Part shown: in pieces, positions 43,908 through 52,644 of the stretch
Numbering within the stretch: position 1 is the stretch's first letter
Layout: the number at the start of each line of letters is the position of its first letter
Source of the DNA: Chryseobacterium sp. SORGH_AS_0447
GTDB taxonomy: Bacteria; Bacteroidota; Bacteroidia; Flavobacteriales; Weeksellaceae
DNA length: 64,000 bases
Reading direction: 5' to 3'
NCBI RefSeq assembly: GCF_030818695.1
Contig: NZ_JAUTAR010000001.1
Coordinates: forward strand, 62,001 to 126,000
Position numbers and translations under genes: made by a program
Notes under the pieces: model-generated
The model's input: the letters and a program-made list of their open reading frames with translations, nothing else
Database searches by the model: none
Told to the model about the DNA's origin: nothing

Positions 43908-45407
43908 ATGTTAAACTTTCTAAAGAAAAAAGCAGCTTTACTCTGGTCAAAAAAGCATGTCCGGGATGCGGAAGAATTTAAGAACAACGCAGAGCGGGAT
44001 CAGGAAGACCTGCTTCTCTCGTTAACAGATGCTGCGAAGAAGACACTTTTCGGAAGGGAACATGATTTTGAAAATATCAGATCGGTAAAAGATTTCCAGG
44101 AACGGGTAAAAGTAGGCGATTACGAAATGCTTAAGCCCTACATCGAAAGGGTAAAAAAAGGCCAGGCCAATATCCTCTGGACCGACGTTCCCGAATATTT
44201 TGCCAAAACTTCCGGTACCACCTCCGGCTCCAAATATATTCCTATCTCCAAAGAAGGAATGCCTTTTCAGGTAAAAGGTGCCCAGAGTGCCCTGTTTCAT
44301 TATATTGCCAAAAAAAACAATTCGGATTTCGTTAACGGAAAAATGATTTTTCTCCAGGGAAGCCCCGAGCTTGAAGAAGTTTTCGGAATAAAAACCGGCC
44401 GGCTTTCCGGGATTGTTGCCCATCATATTCCTCAATATTTACAGAAAAACAGGCTCCCGAGCTGGGAAACCAACATGATGGAAGACTGGGAAGCCAAAGT
44501 AGATAAGATTGTGGAGGAAACCGAAAAGGAAAACATGACCCTCATTTCGGGAATCCCGCCCTGGCTGATTATGTATTTTGAAAAGCTTACCGAAAAGCAC
44601 GGAAAAAAAATAAAACAGATTTTTCCTAACCTCCAGCTTATCGTAACCGGCGGTGTAAATTACGAGCCGTACCGCGACAAAATGGAGGAACTCTTGGGCG
44701 GAGCAGTGGATATCGTGCAGACATTTCCGGCCTCGGAAGGATTTTTCGCTTTCCAGGATGATTATACAAAAGACGGATTGCTGCTCTTAACCAACCACGG
44801 GATTTTTTATGAATTTATTCCGCTGGAAGAATACGGAAAGCCGGATGCAAAACGACTGACCCTGAAAGAAGTGGAACTTAATAAGGATTATGCCCTTATT
44901 TTAACCACCAATTCCGGACTTTGGGCCTATTCAATCGGTGATGTGGTAAGGTTTATCGGCAAAAACCCTTACCGGATCCTGGTGAGTGGCAGGACCAAAC
45001 ACTTTACTTCGGCTTTCGGCGAGCATGTGATCGCCTTTGAAGTGGAAGAAGCGATAAAGGCCGCACTGGAAAAACACCCTGCCCAGATTACAGAATTCCA
45101 TCTGGCACCCCAGGTAAATCCTTCGGAAGGACTTCCTCATCATGAATGGTTTATTGAATTTGAAAAAGAACCTGAGAATCCCGAACTTTTTAAACAGGAA
45201 CTGGATGACCAGCTGAGAAAACGGAACACCTATTATAATGACCTGATTTCGGGAAATATTTTACAGAAGCTGCATATTGCAAAGCTACAGAAAAATGCTT
45301 TTCAGGAATATGCAAAATCCCAGGGCAAACTGGGAGGCCAGAATAAAATCCCCCGACTGGCCAATGACAGAAAAATCGCAGATTTGTTGGAAAAATATAA
45401 ACTTTAA
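43908..45407 (+). CDS. GH3 family (auxin-responsive GH3-like) acyl-adenylate enzyme
   Basis: The 499-residue protein is of the GH3 family. Family marks are FAKTSGTTSGSKYIPIS near residue 100 (phosphate-binding loop), the middle segment LQLIVTGGVNYEPY, TFPASEGFFAFQ and YSIGDVVRFIG. Plant members join amino acids to auxin or jasmonate by acyl-adenylation. Bacterial members in Bacteroidota have no known substrate that I can name. No signal peptide is present, so it is cytoplasmic. It is monocistronic and followed by a small lipoprotein gene with its own box. Confidence 0.9.
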   Translation: MLNFLKKKAALLWSKKHVRDAEEFKNNAERDQEDLLLSLTDAAKKTLFGREHDFENIRSVKDFQERVKVGDYEMLKPYIERVKKGQANILWTDVPEYFAKTSGTTSGSKYIPISKEGMPFQVKGAQSALFHYIAKKNNSDFVNGKMIFLQGSPELEEVFGIKTGRLSGIVAHHIPQYLQKNRLPSWETNMMEDWEAKVDKIVEETEKENMTLISGIPPWLIMYFEKLTEKHGKKIKQIFPNLQLIVTGGVNYEPYRDKMEELLGGAVDIVQTFPASEGFFAFQDDYTKDGLLLLTNHGIFYEFIPLEEYGKPDAKRLTLKEVELNKDYALILTTNSGLWAYSIGDVVRFIGKNPYRILVSGRTKHFTSAFGEHVIAFEVEEAIKAALEKHPAQITEFHLAPQVNPSEGLPHHEWFIEFEKEPENPELFKQELDDQLRKRNTYYNDLISGNILQKLHIAKLQKNAFQEYAKSQGKLGGQNKIPRLANDRKIADLLEKYKL

Positions 45408-45450
45408 TGACATTTTTTCAATTCCGGAAACGTATATTGGAAAAAAATTA

Positions 45451-45458
45451 TAAATTTG
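45451..45458 (+). promoter_or_regulatory. -7 box of the lipoprotein gene at 45477
   Basis: TAAATTTG matches TAnnTTTG, 18 nt before the ATG. No -33 element at normal spacing was seen. Confidence 0.45.
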
Positions 45459-45476
45459 GAAAACTAAAAAATAATA

Positions 45477-45839
45477 ATGAAAGCATCTGTACTTTTAAAA
45501 TCATCTTTATTGACGTCGTTATTTGTCATTTCATCTTGTGCCACCACAAAATACAGTATGGATACTGCTAAAAACGATTACTCCAATCTCGAGGCAGGAA
45601 AAATGTATACAGTCATGATGAGAGATGGTTCAAAAAATCAAAAAATGTTATTCCGTAACGTAGAAGGAGATAATCTGATCGGAACTGCAGGAAAAAAAGA
45701 CAGTACAGTCGTAACGATCCCGAAAGCTAATGTGGCTGCGGTACGAGACAGCAGAAAGGCAGGTATTGCTACCGGAGCCGTGGTAATTGGGGCAGCCGGA
45801 GTAGCCGCTTTGGTATTCAGTGCTTCAAGAGCAGACTAA
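45477..45839 (+). CDS. Small lipoprotein with a C-terminal hydrophobic segment
   Basis: The 120-residue protein has a lipoprotein signal ending VISSC (Cys21). A short domain follows (AGKMYTVMMRDGSKNQKMLF, then VEGDNLIGTAGKKDSTVVTI) that looks like a small beta barrel. The C-terminal helix GIATGAVVIGAAGVAALVF may enter a membrane. A protein with such a layout could bridge or sit in the outer membrane. I do not recognise a named family. Confidence 0.7.
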   Translation: MKASVLLKSSLLTSLFVISSCATTKYSMDTAKNDYSNLEAGKMYTVMMRDGSKNQKMLFRNVEGDNLIGTAGKKDSTVVTIPKANVAAVRDSRKAGIATGAVVIGAAGVAALVFSASRAD

Positions 45840-45897
45840 AATAGATTTTATCTTTTAGCCGTCATTTAATTTTTCATTTAAAAAATTAACTATAATA

Positions 45898-45929
45898 ATA
45901 GCCTCAAGTCAATATTTGAGGCTATTTTT
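45898..45929 (+). terminator. Terminator whose T-tract overlaps the next promoter
   Basis: ATAGCCTCAA (45898-45907) and TTGAGGCTAT (45916-45925) are a perfect 10-bp inverted repeat, followed by TTTT. The last bases are also part of the TATTTTTG box of the MFS gene. Confidence 0.8.
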
Positions 45930-45930
45930 G
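45923..45930 (+). promoter_or_regulatory. -7 box predicting a leaderless mRNA for the MFS gene
   Basis: TATTTTTG matches TAnnTTTG and is followed by 4 nt (TGAG) before the first ATG at 45935; a second ATG follows at 45938. It shares bases with the terminator of the gene before it. Confidence 0.55.
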
Positions 45931-45934
45931 TGAG

Positions 45935-47170
45935 ATGATGTCGTTTACCCCGTTACAAACGTTGAAAAACGTTGAATTCAGAAACCTTCTTACGGGAAGA
46001 TTTTTTATTGTCCTGGCCTTCAGAATGCTCGCTACTTTACTTGGATGGTGGGTATATCAATTAACAAAAGATCCTTTTTCAATCGGACTTATCGGACTTT
46101 CAGAGGTTATTCCCGCAGTAAGCTGTGCTTTGTACGCCGGCCACGTCATCGATATGAATGAAAAGAAAAAACTGCTGCTGATCTGCAATTACACTTACAT
46201 TTTCCTGATCGGCCTGCTGCTGATCCCTGCTTTCCTGGACGTCAGAATGCACTTTACCGGTCATGAGATTACCTATTTCATTTACGGAGTTATTTTCTTT
46301 ACGGGAATTGCAAGAGCGTTCATCGGACCGATTATTCCGGTAATGATTCCTAAGATTGTAAAAAAAGAAAACCTTCCGAATGCCGTTACACTGAATCAGG
46401 CTACCTTCCTGATTTCCTCCGTGTGTGGACATGCAACAGGCGGTTTCCTGATCGGCTATTTCGGGATCAAATGGACACTGGTGGTCATTATTTTACTGAT
46501 ATTCCTGGCGTCATTATTCTTTTTTCAGTTAAATAAACAGTATTCCGAATACAAAAAACAGAATATTAACGTTATAGATAGTATGCGTGAAGGAATTTCC
46601 TATATTTTCAAGACGAAAGAAATTCTGGGAGCGCTGTGTCTGGATATGTTTGCTGTCCTTTTCGGAGGTGCCGTTGCCATGATCCCCGTTTATGCAACCG
46701 ATATTCTGAAGGTGGGAGCGGAAGGCTTCGGATTGCTGAATGCCGCATCTGATATCGGGTCGATGTGTATCATCACCCTTTTATCGGTCATTCCTTTAAG
46801 AAAGAACCAGGGAAAGATTTTACTTGCCGTGGTTACGGGTTTCGGGCTATGCATTATCGGCTTCGGGCTGTCGACCTGGTACTGGCTTTCGTTTATGTTC
46901 CTGGTGATGAGCGGTATGCTGGATGGTATCTCGGTGGTCATCAGAGGAACGATCGTTCAGCTGAAAACTCCGGACAACATCAGAGGGCGCGTCATGAGTG
47001 TAAATTCCATTTTCATTATGTCGAGTAATGAGATGGGACAGTTTGAAAGCGGGCTTTCCGCAAAATTATTAGGAGTGGTACGTTCGGTGGTTTTTGGAGG
47101 TACCATGACAGTGTTAATCGCATTAATTGTGGGAAGTACAAATCCCAAACTGAGAAAAATGCAATATTAA
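45935..47170 (+). CDS. MFS transporter
   Basis: The 411-residue protein has about 10-12 membrane helices. It has the opening PLQTLKNVEFRNLLTGRFF and the segment VTLNQATFLISSVCGHATGG common in the MFS_3/enterobactin-exporter-like (EntS) group. The loop NIRGRVMSVNSIF is typical of this group. Substrate is unknown; export of a small molecule is the usual role. Either ATG 45935 or 45938 may be used (Met-Met start). The 3' side shows no clear terminator. Confidence 0.85.
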   Translation: MMSFTPLQTLKNVEFRNLLTGRFFIVLAFRMLATLLGWWVYQLTKDPFSIGLIGLSEVIPAVSCALYAGHVIDMNEKKKLLLICNYTYIFLIGLLLIPAFLDVRMHFTGHEITYFIYGVIFFTGIARAFIGPIIPVMIPKIVKKENLPNAVTLNQATFLISSVCGHATGGFLIGYFGIKWTLVVIILLIFLASLFFFQLNKQYSEYKKQNINVIDSMREGISYIFKTKEILGALCLDMFAVLFGGAVAMIPVYATDILKVGAEGFGLLNAASDIGSMCIITLLSVIPLRKNQGKILLAVVTGFGLCIIGFGLSTWYWLSFMFLVMSGMLDGISVVIRGTIVQLKTPDNIRGRVMSVNSIFIMSSNEMGQFESGLSAKLLGVVRSVVFGGTMTVLIALIVGSTNPKLRKMQY

Positions 47171-47232
47171 AAAAAAATTAGCTACTTTATTAAATTAATC
47201 TTAAAAACTTTAAATCAAAGTTAATAATTTTT

Positions 47233-47240
47233 TATATTTG
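47233..47240 (+). promoter_or_regulatory. -7 box of the exported helical-repeat protein gene
   Basis: TATATTTG matches TAnnTTTG, 21 nt before the ATG at 47262. It may also serve the T9SS-substrate gene at 47955, 30 bp after the first gene. Confidence 0.5.
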
Positions 47241-47261
47241 TGAGATAAAAATTCCCCTTAC

Positions 47262-47924
47262 ATGAAAAGAACTTTACTTATTTTATTTTCATTATCGATA
47301 TGTGCATTTAGCTATGCCCAAACATCTTATGAAAAAAGCTTGGCAACTCAGATTACAAAGTTAGAGTCTGCACAAAAATCTGAGGACTTTCAGCAGTCGA
47401 AGGATTATTTTATGAAATATGTCAATAACCTCTCCAGGGGTACGGAGACAAAAAAAGAAGATTGGAGAGCGTATTACTATACTGCACTATCATTAGTCAG
47501 AGCAGAAATAATTTCACAACGTGCAGGCCATGCATCAACTATCGATGAAACTTCATCTTTAGCAGAAAAATACATCAGTGGAATCTTTGTGAAAAACCCA
47601 AATAATGCAGAAGCTAATATTCTTTTGTCACAAATTTATCTTTTAAAGTCATTAAACACTACTTCTGAGAGTGCTGCTTATTTAGCTAAAGCTAACGAAT
47701 ATCTGGCAAAGGCAGAAACTGAAGACAAGAATAATCCCAGAATTGATGTTCTAAAAGGTGAAATCGCATTAAATTCTCCGACAAAAAACGGAGGAAATAA
47801 AGAAGCGGCAAAAACCTATTTTAATTCTGCCTCTGCTAAGTTTAAAACTTATAGTAAAAAGTCTAATCTTGACCCAAGCTGGGGGAAAGAAGATTTAACC
47901 TACTATCTTTCTAATCTTAAATAA
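47262..47924 (+). CDS. Exported helical-repeat (TPR-like) protein
   Basis: The 220-residue protein has a signal peptide (about 1-19, AFSYAQ) and no lipobox. The mature part is helical. Pairs of helices such as NNAEANILLSQIYLLKSLN and AAYLAKANEYLAKAETED, then NNPRIDVLKGEIAL, read as TPR-like repeats. It is probably periplasmic and may act as a binding scaffold. It lies 30 bp before the first T9SS type B protein gene, so they may be cotranscribed; a link to secretion is inferred only from that. Confidence 0.68.
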   Translation: MKRTLLILFSLSICAFSYAQTSYEKSLATQITKLESAQKSEDFQQSKDYFMKYVNNLSRGTETKKEDWRAYYYTALSLVRAEIISQRAGHASTIDETSSLAEKYISGIFVKNPNNAEANILLSQIYLLKSLNTTSESAAYLAKANEYLAKAETEDKNNPRIDVLKGEIALNSPTKNGGNKEAAKTYFNSASAKFKTYSKKSNLDPSWGKEDLTYYLSNLK

Positions 47925-47954
47925 CATATCATAATTAAGATAATTTTTGCTATT

Positions 47955-50045
47955 ATGAAAAAAATCTACCTTATATTACTGTTAGCCTTTTCAAATATCT
48001 TTTTTGCACAGTCCGATTGCGCTTCAGCGATACCGGTTTGTGGCAATTCAGATATTTCTTATTTCCCTACAGGTCCGGGAACCATCGATGATCAGGTAAA
48101 TGCTAACGGAAGCTGTTTAAGTGCAAACGAGCATTACTCCGTATGGTACCAGTTTACGGTAGCTACATCCGGAACTTTAACGTTTACCATTTCCCCTCAG
48201 GCTCCTTACAATGCCGATTATGACTTTGCTGTATACGGACCCAATAAAACCTGTGGCACCAAAGGAGCTCCGATACGTTGTAATTATGCAGGGGTACAGG
48301 CCGCTCCGAATCAGACAGGATTACAGATTGGTCTAACCGCTAATTCCGGCGCATGGAGTCCGGCGATGAACGTTGTAGCCGGTGAATCGTATTATCTGAT
48401 TGTGGACAACTGGTCCGGCGCCAATGCCGCACTGGCTTTTTCATTAACCTGGGGAGGAACTGCTACATTAACTTCGCCATTTAATGATCCTACAATTCAG
48501 CCGAATCCATTTAATCCGATTGGAATTCCTGGAGCTACAGCATCTGCCCCAAGACTTATAGAACTTTGTAATATTGGAGTACCCTATAATTTTGAAGTTA
48601 ACAGCACCAATATTATCAACGGAAATCCGAATTTCTTCGTAAAATACTATAGAACATCTAACGATGCTTTATCTGATACGAATGCAATTACAGCTCCGAT
48701 TCTTGTAAATACTACAGATACCTATTATTATGCAATCCGTTATCAGGATCCGGCTAACCCCAACAACCCGACCAATAAATGTTTCAACATCAACGCCTTT
48801 AAATTTAAAGATGTTACTTTCACAGCAAACAATGCCAGTTTGACAGAATGTAATAACAATAATAACGGAGTTGCGGTATATAACCTAACGACAACTACAT
48901 TATATACACCAAACCCGGCATACACGTATACAACGAAATATTATCCAACCATTGTGGATGCCAATAATGGGACTAATGAAATTACGAACCCGTGGGCTTA
49001 CACTTCTTCTACCGGAGATGTATATGCAAAAATAACAACCAATTTAGGATGTTCTGATATTGCAAAAATTACATTAAACTTTTATCCTGTAGTAACGGTT
49101 CAGGATATCACCCTAAGATCATGCTTTATTGCAACAAATCCTGCAACGGCTTCATTTGATCTTACCTCAGCGCCTGTAACATCGCAGCAGGGAACCAAAA
49201 CCTATTATCCGTCTCTTGCAGATGCGATAGCAGGAACCAACCAGATATTAAACCCATCATTGTATATTTCTCCAAATGGCGTGGTTTTCATTAAAGTTAC
49301 CAATTCAAACGGATGTTATGCTGTTGCTAAAGTAACATTGGTAGTTCTTCCTCCGGTATATTCCAGCTTACTGGATGATAAAATCATCTGTATGGAAGAT
49401 ACGACTACCCTGGATGCAGGACCTGGATTCACTTCTTACAAGTGGAGCACCGGTGCAACCTCTCAGACGATCACCAATGTTTCGGTAGGAACTTATTGGG
49501 TAGAACTTAAAACAGGAGAATGTGTTACCCGTCAAACGGTAAAGGTGTATCCTTCCGAGCAGCCTGTTATTTCAAACATCGATATTACCAACAATACGAT
49601 AACGGCAAATGTTGTCGGAGGAACCGCCCCTTACAAATATTCACTGGACGGAATTAAGTGGCAGGACTCTAATGTCTTTAACGATGTTCCAAGAGGTGAT
49701 AATACCATTTATGTAAAGGATGGCTATGACTGTGATCCGATTACGGTAACGGTAGTGGTTCCGAATCTGGTGAATGTGATAACACCAAACGGAGACGGGG
49801 TAAATGATGTGATCGATTATTCCGCTTTAGCAGGTAAGAAAGGGCTAGTCTTAACCATTTACGACCGATATGGCGTAAAAGTAGGTCAGGCTGATAAATC
49901 CAACGGCTACAAATGGGACGGAACAACACTCGGCAAAAAAGTTCCTACGGGAACCTATTGGTACTCGGTTGAGTGGAATGAAAATGATAAAAAGAATACA
50001 CCATTCAAATTCTCAGGATGGGTAATGGTGAAAAATAGAGAATAA
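47955..50045 (+). CDS. T9SS type B secreted protein, P1
   Basis: The 696-residue protein has a signal peptide (1-19, NIFFAQ). A beta-rich N-terminal domain opens with SDCASAIPVCGNSDISY (about 20-195). Two Cys-containing Ig-like modules follow (each with a TxCNNNN/RSCF-type start), then an LDAGPGFTSYKWSTGATSQ module, a SprB-like GGTAPYKYSLDGIKWQDSN module, and the gliding-motility-associated C-terminal domain from about residue 607 (NVITPNGDGVNDVIDYSALA). That last domain routes proteins through the type IX system to the cell surface. An adhesin or matrix role is likely. Its N-terminus pairs with P2, its C-terminal half with P4. Confidence 0.9.
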   Translation: MKKIYLILLLAFSNIFFAQSDCASAIPVCGNSDISYFPTGPGTIDDQVNANGSCLSANEHYSVWYQFTVATSGTLTFTISPQAPYNADYDFAVYGPNKTCGTKGAPIRCNYAGVQAAPNQTGLQIGLTANSGAWSPAMNVVAGESYYLIVDNWSGANAALAFSLTWGGTATLTSPFNDPTIQPNPFNPIGIPGATASAPRLIELCNIGVPYNFEVNSTNIINGNPNFFVKYYRTSNDALSDTNAITAPILVNTTDTYYYAIRYQDPANPNNPTNKCFNINAFKFKDVTFTANNASLTECNNNNNGVAVYNLTTTTLYTPNPAYTYTTKYYPTIVDANNGTNEITNPWAYTSSTGDVYAKITTNLGCSDIAKITLNFYPVVTVQDITLRSCFIATNPATASFDLTSAPVTSQQGTKTYYPSLADAIAGTNQILNPSLYISPNGVVFIKVTNSNGCYAVAKVTLVVLPPVYSSLLDDKIICMEDTTTLDAGPGFTSYKWSTGATSQTITNVSVGTYWVELKTGECVTRQTVKVYPSEQPVISNIDITNNTITANVVGGTAPYKYSLDGIKWQDSNVFNDVPRGDNTIYVKDGYDCDPITVTVVVPNLVNVITPNGDGVNDVIDYSALAGKKGLVLTIYDRYGVKVGQADKSNGYKWDGTTLGKKVPTGTYWYSVEWNENDKKNTPFKFSGWVMVKNRE

Positions 50046-50063
50046 AACTATTGATAGTAAAAG

Positions 50064-50091
50064 AAAACCGCTTGGTAAAAGCGGTTTTTTT
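50064..50091 (+). terminator. Terminator after P1
   Basis: AAAACCGCTT (50064-50073) and AAGCGGTTTT (50079-50088) are a perfect inverted repeat with a 5-base loop, followed by TTT. Confidence 0.85.
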
Positions 50092-50136
50092 CACATTTAA
50101 TAAAAAAGAATTAAACCATATTAAAAATCAGTTATA

Positions 50137-52479
50137 ATGAAGAAAATATTACTTCTAACTGTCTTGTTTCTGTCGCAATTGCTGTTTTCACAATCAGATT
50201 GTATATCAGCAATTCCGGTATGCGGAAACTCCGACATTTCTTATAATCCCGGCAGTTCGGGAACCGTTCAGGAAGCCACTTCGGCAAGCTGTCTGGACGT
50301 AGAACATTATTCAGTATGGTACGTTTTTACAGCTGCAACTACCGGAACCATCGAGTTTACCATCACTCCTAACACAGTTCCCGGTGTTACGCATTACGAT
50401 TATGACTTTGCTGTTTACGGGCCGAACATCAACTGTGCTACTTGGGATTTCGGAAATGCTATTAAATGTAACTTTTCCGGCACAAGCGGTCCGACAGGGC
50501 TAAGCTCAACGATCACCGGATCTCAGTGGGAAACCCCATTAAATGTAACAGCAGGTGAAACTTATTATCTTCTTATAGACAATTATATTCCAAGCAACCC
50601 ATACGGATTTTCCTTAACATGGGGTGGAACGGCTTCGTTAACTTCTGCATTTAACGATCCTGCATTGACGCCAAACCCATTCATTACACCGGGAGCACCA
50701 GCCGCGAATCCTTCCGATCCAAATGAGATTTTAAAGTGCGCATTACCTACGATGTTCGATTTTAGCACATTATCCACAGGAATTATCAATGGAAATCCGA
50801 ACTTCTCCGTATCTTATCACTTAACAAGTAATGATGCGATTACAGGAGCATTGCCAATCACTACGCCGATCATGGTGGATGCGACTTCTATTTATTATTA
50901 CAGAATTAAATATACCGACCCTGTAGATCCTACCAATCCTAAAAACGGCTGTTTCCAGGTTGGGAAGTTTAAATTCAGGTCCGGGAATATTGTGGTAAAC
51001 AATGCTACCATAACGGCTTGTAACTACGATGATACCGGCATTGGATATTTCGATTTGAACTCTGCTAACGTTTACGGGCCTACCAATGTCACTAAAACGT
51101 ATTATCCGACGATGGCAGATCTTAATGCAGGAACCAACCAGATTACCACTCCTTCATCTTATGCATCTGCTCCAAAAAAAGTATATGTAAAGATTGTTAC
51201 CAGCGAAGGCTGTGTGGGAACCGGAGAAATCACCCTGCAATTCCTGCCTGCTTTAACTGTAGTTGCGGCTACTGTAAATGCATGTAATAACAATAATGCC
51301 GGAACCGGAGTTTTCGATCTGACGGCACCGGATGTTTATCCTACATCTACCAACGTTACGAAAAAATACTACCCTACGATCGTGGATATGAACGCAGGAA
51401 CCAATGAAATTACCAATCCTGCCGCTTACACTTCTGCTGCTCCGAAAACAGTATATGTAAAAGTACGGACTCCACAGGGATGTACAGGGTACAACGAGAT
51501 CAAACTGGAGTTTTACCCGGTTGTCGTAGTCAATGACGCCAGCGTAGAAGAATGTTATATAGAATCGAATGTAACCAATGCAGCATTTAACCTGACCCAG
51601 GTAAATGTAACCTCGCAAACAAGTGTTACCAAGAAATATTTCAAAACCCTGGCAGACGCTGTTGCAGGAACCAATGAAATCATCAATGCTGATACTTACA
51701 TTTCAACCACGGGTGTTGTTTATGTAAAAGTGATAAGCATACAAAACTGTTATGCCATTGCGAAAATCAACCTTAAAGTTCTGCCTCCTGTAAAATCAAG
51801 CGTTCTAAAAGACAAGATTATTTGTATTGAAAACAAAACAAGTCTGGATGCTGGGCCTGGGTTTGATGCTTATGAATGGAGCACCGGTGCTACGACATCA
51901 TCTATTACCAATGTAGGAGCCGGATCATACTGGGTAAAACTGAAAACAGGAAAATGCTGGACATTACAGGAAGTAAAAGTAAATGCTTCTGCGCAGCCTG
52001 TTATCACAAATATTGAAATCAACAATGATTCATTTACCATAACAGTTAACGGAGGCAAAGGTCCTTACCAGTATTCGTTAGATGGCACCAATTGGCAGGA
52101 TTCCAATGTTTTCACGGGTCTTCCGAGAGGGGAAAACAAAGTGTATGTAAGGGATTCTTACAATTGTAACCCGATCAGTGTTCAGGTAACGGTTCCGAAT
52201 CTTCTGAACGCCATTACACCAAACGGCGACAACAAAAACGATTATATCGATTACTCAGCTTTAGCCTATAAGAAAAATCTTGTTTTCACGGTATATGACC
52301 GATACGGAAACATGATTTATAAAGCAGATAAAATCAGAAATTACACTTGGGACGGAACTTCCAACGGTAAAAAAATCGTAACGGGAACTTATTGGTACAC
52401 CATTACATGGACAGAAAATGATAAAAACAATACTGAAACGAAATACAGCGGATGGGTATTGGTAAAAAATATCAACTAA
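50137..52479 (+). CDS. T9SS type B secreted protein, P2
   Basis: The 780-residue protein has a signal peptide (1-19, QLLFSQ) and the same N-terminal domain as P1 (SDCISAIPVCGNSDISY). It has three Cys-containing modules instead of two; the extra one looks like a copy of its neighbour (about residues 287-465). LDAGPGFDAYEWSTGATT, a GGKGPYQYSLDG module and the type B C-terminal domain from about residue 691 (NAITPNGDNKND) follow. From the last Cys module to the end it matches P3 rather than P1. Likely surface-exposed, possibly adhesive. Confidence 0.9.
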   Translation: MKKILLLTVLFLSQLLFSQSDCISAIPVCGNSDISYNPGSSGTVQEATSASCLDVEHYSVWYVFTAATTGTIEFTITPNTVPGVTHYDYDFAVYGPNINCATWDFGNAIKCNFSGTSGPTGLSSTITGSQWETPLNVTAGETYYLLIDNYIPSNPYGFSLTWGGTASLTSAFNDPALTPNPFITPGAPAANPSDPNEILKCALPTMFDFSTLSTGIINGNPNFSVSYHLTSNDAITGALPITTPIMVDATSIYYYRIKYTDPVDPTNPKNGCFQVGKFKFRSGNIVVNNATITACNYDDTGIGYFDLNSANVYGPTNVTKTYYPTMADLNAGTNQITTPSSYASAPKKVYVKIVTSEGCVGTGEITLQFLPALTVVAATVNACNNNNAGTGVFDLTAPDVYPTSTNVTKKYYPTIVDMNAGTNEITNPAAYTSAAPKTVYVKVRTPQGCTGYNEIKLEFYPVVVVNDASVEECYIESNVTNAAFNLTQVNVTSQTSVTKKYFKTLADAVAGTNEIINADTYISTTGVVYVKVISIQNCYAIAKINLKVLPPVKSSVLKDKIICIENKTSLDAGPGFDAYEWSTGATTSSITNVGAGSYWVKLKTGKCWTLQEVKVNASAQPVITNIEINNDSFTITVNGGKGPYQYSLDGTNWQDSNVFTGLPRGENKVYVRDSYNCNPISVQVTVPNLLNAITPNGDNKNDYIDYSALAYKKNLVFTVYDRYGNMIYKADKIRNYTWDGTSNGKKIVTGTYWYTITWTENDKNNTETKYSGWVLVKNIN

Positions 52480-52501
52480 AATAAGTCGATTTATTTTAAA
52501 T

Positions 52502-52532
52502 AAAATCACCTCAAAACTGAGGTGATTTTTTT
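52502..52532 (+). terminator. Terminator after P2
   Basis: AAAATCACCTCA (52502-52513) and TGAGGTGATTTT (52518-52529) form a perfect 12-bp stem with a 4-base loop, followed by T. Confidence 0.88.
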
Positions 52533-52629
52533 ATACACATCATCTTAACCCCTTTTCTACAATAAATCCGGGCAAAATTGTGTTTATAAATTGTTGAATA
52601 CTATTTTTTAATTCAATTTTCAAAAAAAC

Positions 52630-52637
52630 TATCTTTG
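52630..52637 (+). promoter_or_regulatory. -7 box of dnaB, near-leaderless
   Basis: TATCTTTG matches TAnnTTTG and lies 7 nt before the ATG at 52645, so the mRNA would begin at or within a few bases of the start codon. The -33 region is poor. Confidence 0.55.
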
Positions 52638-52644
52638 CAGAACT

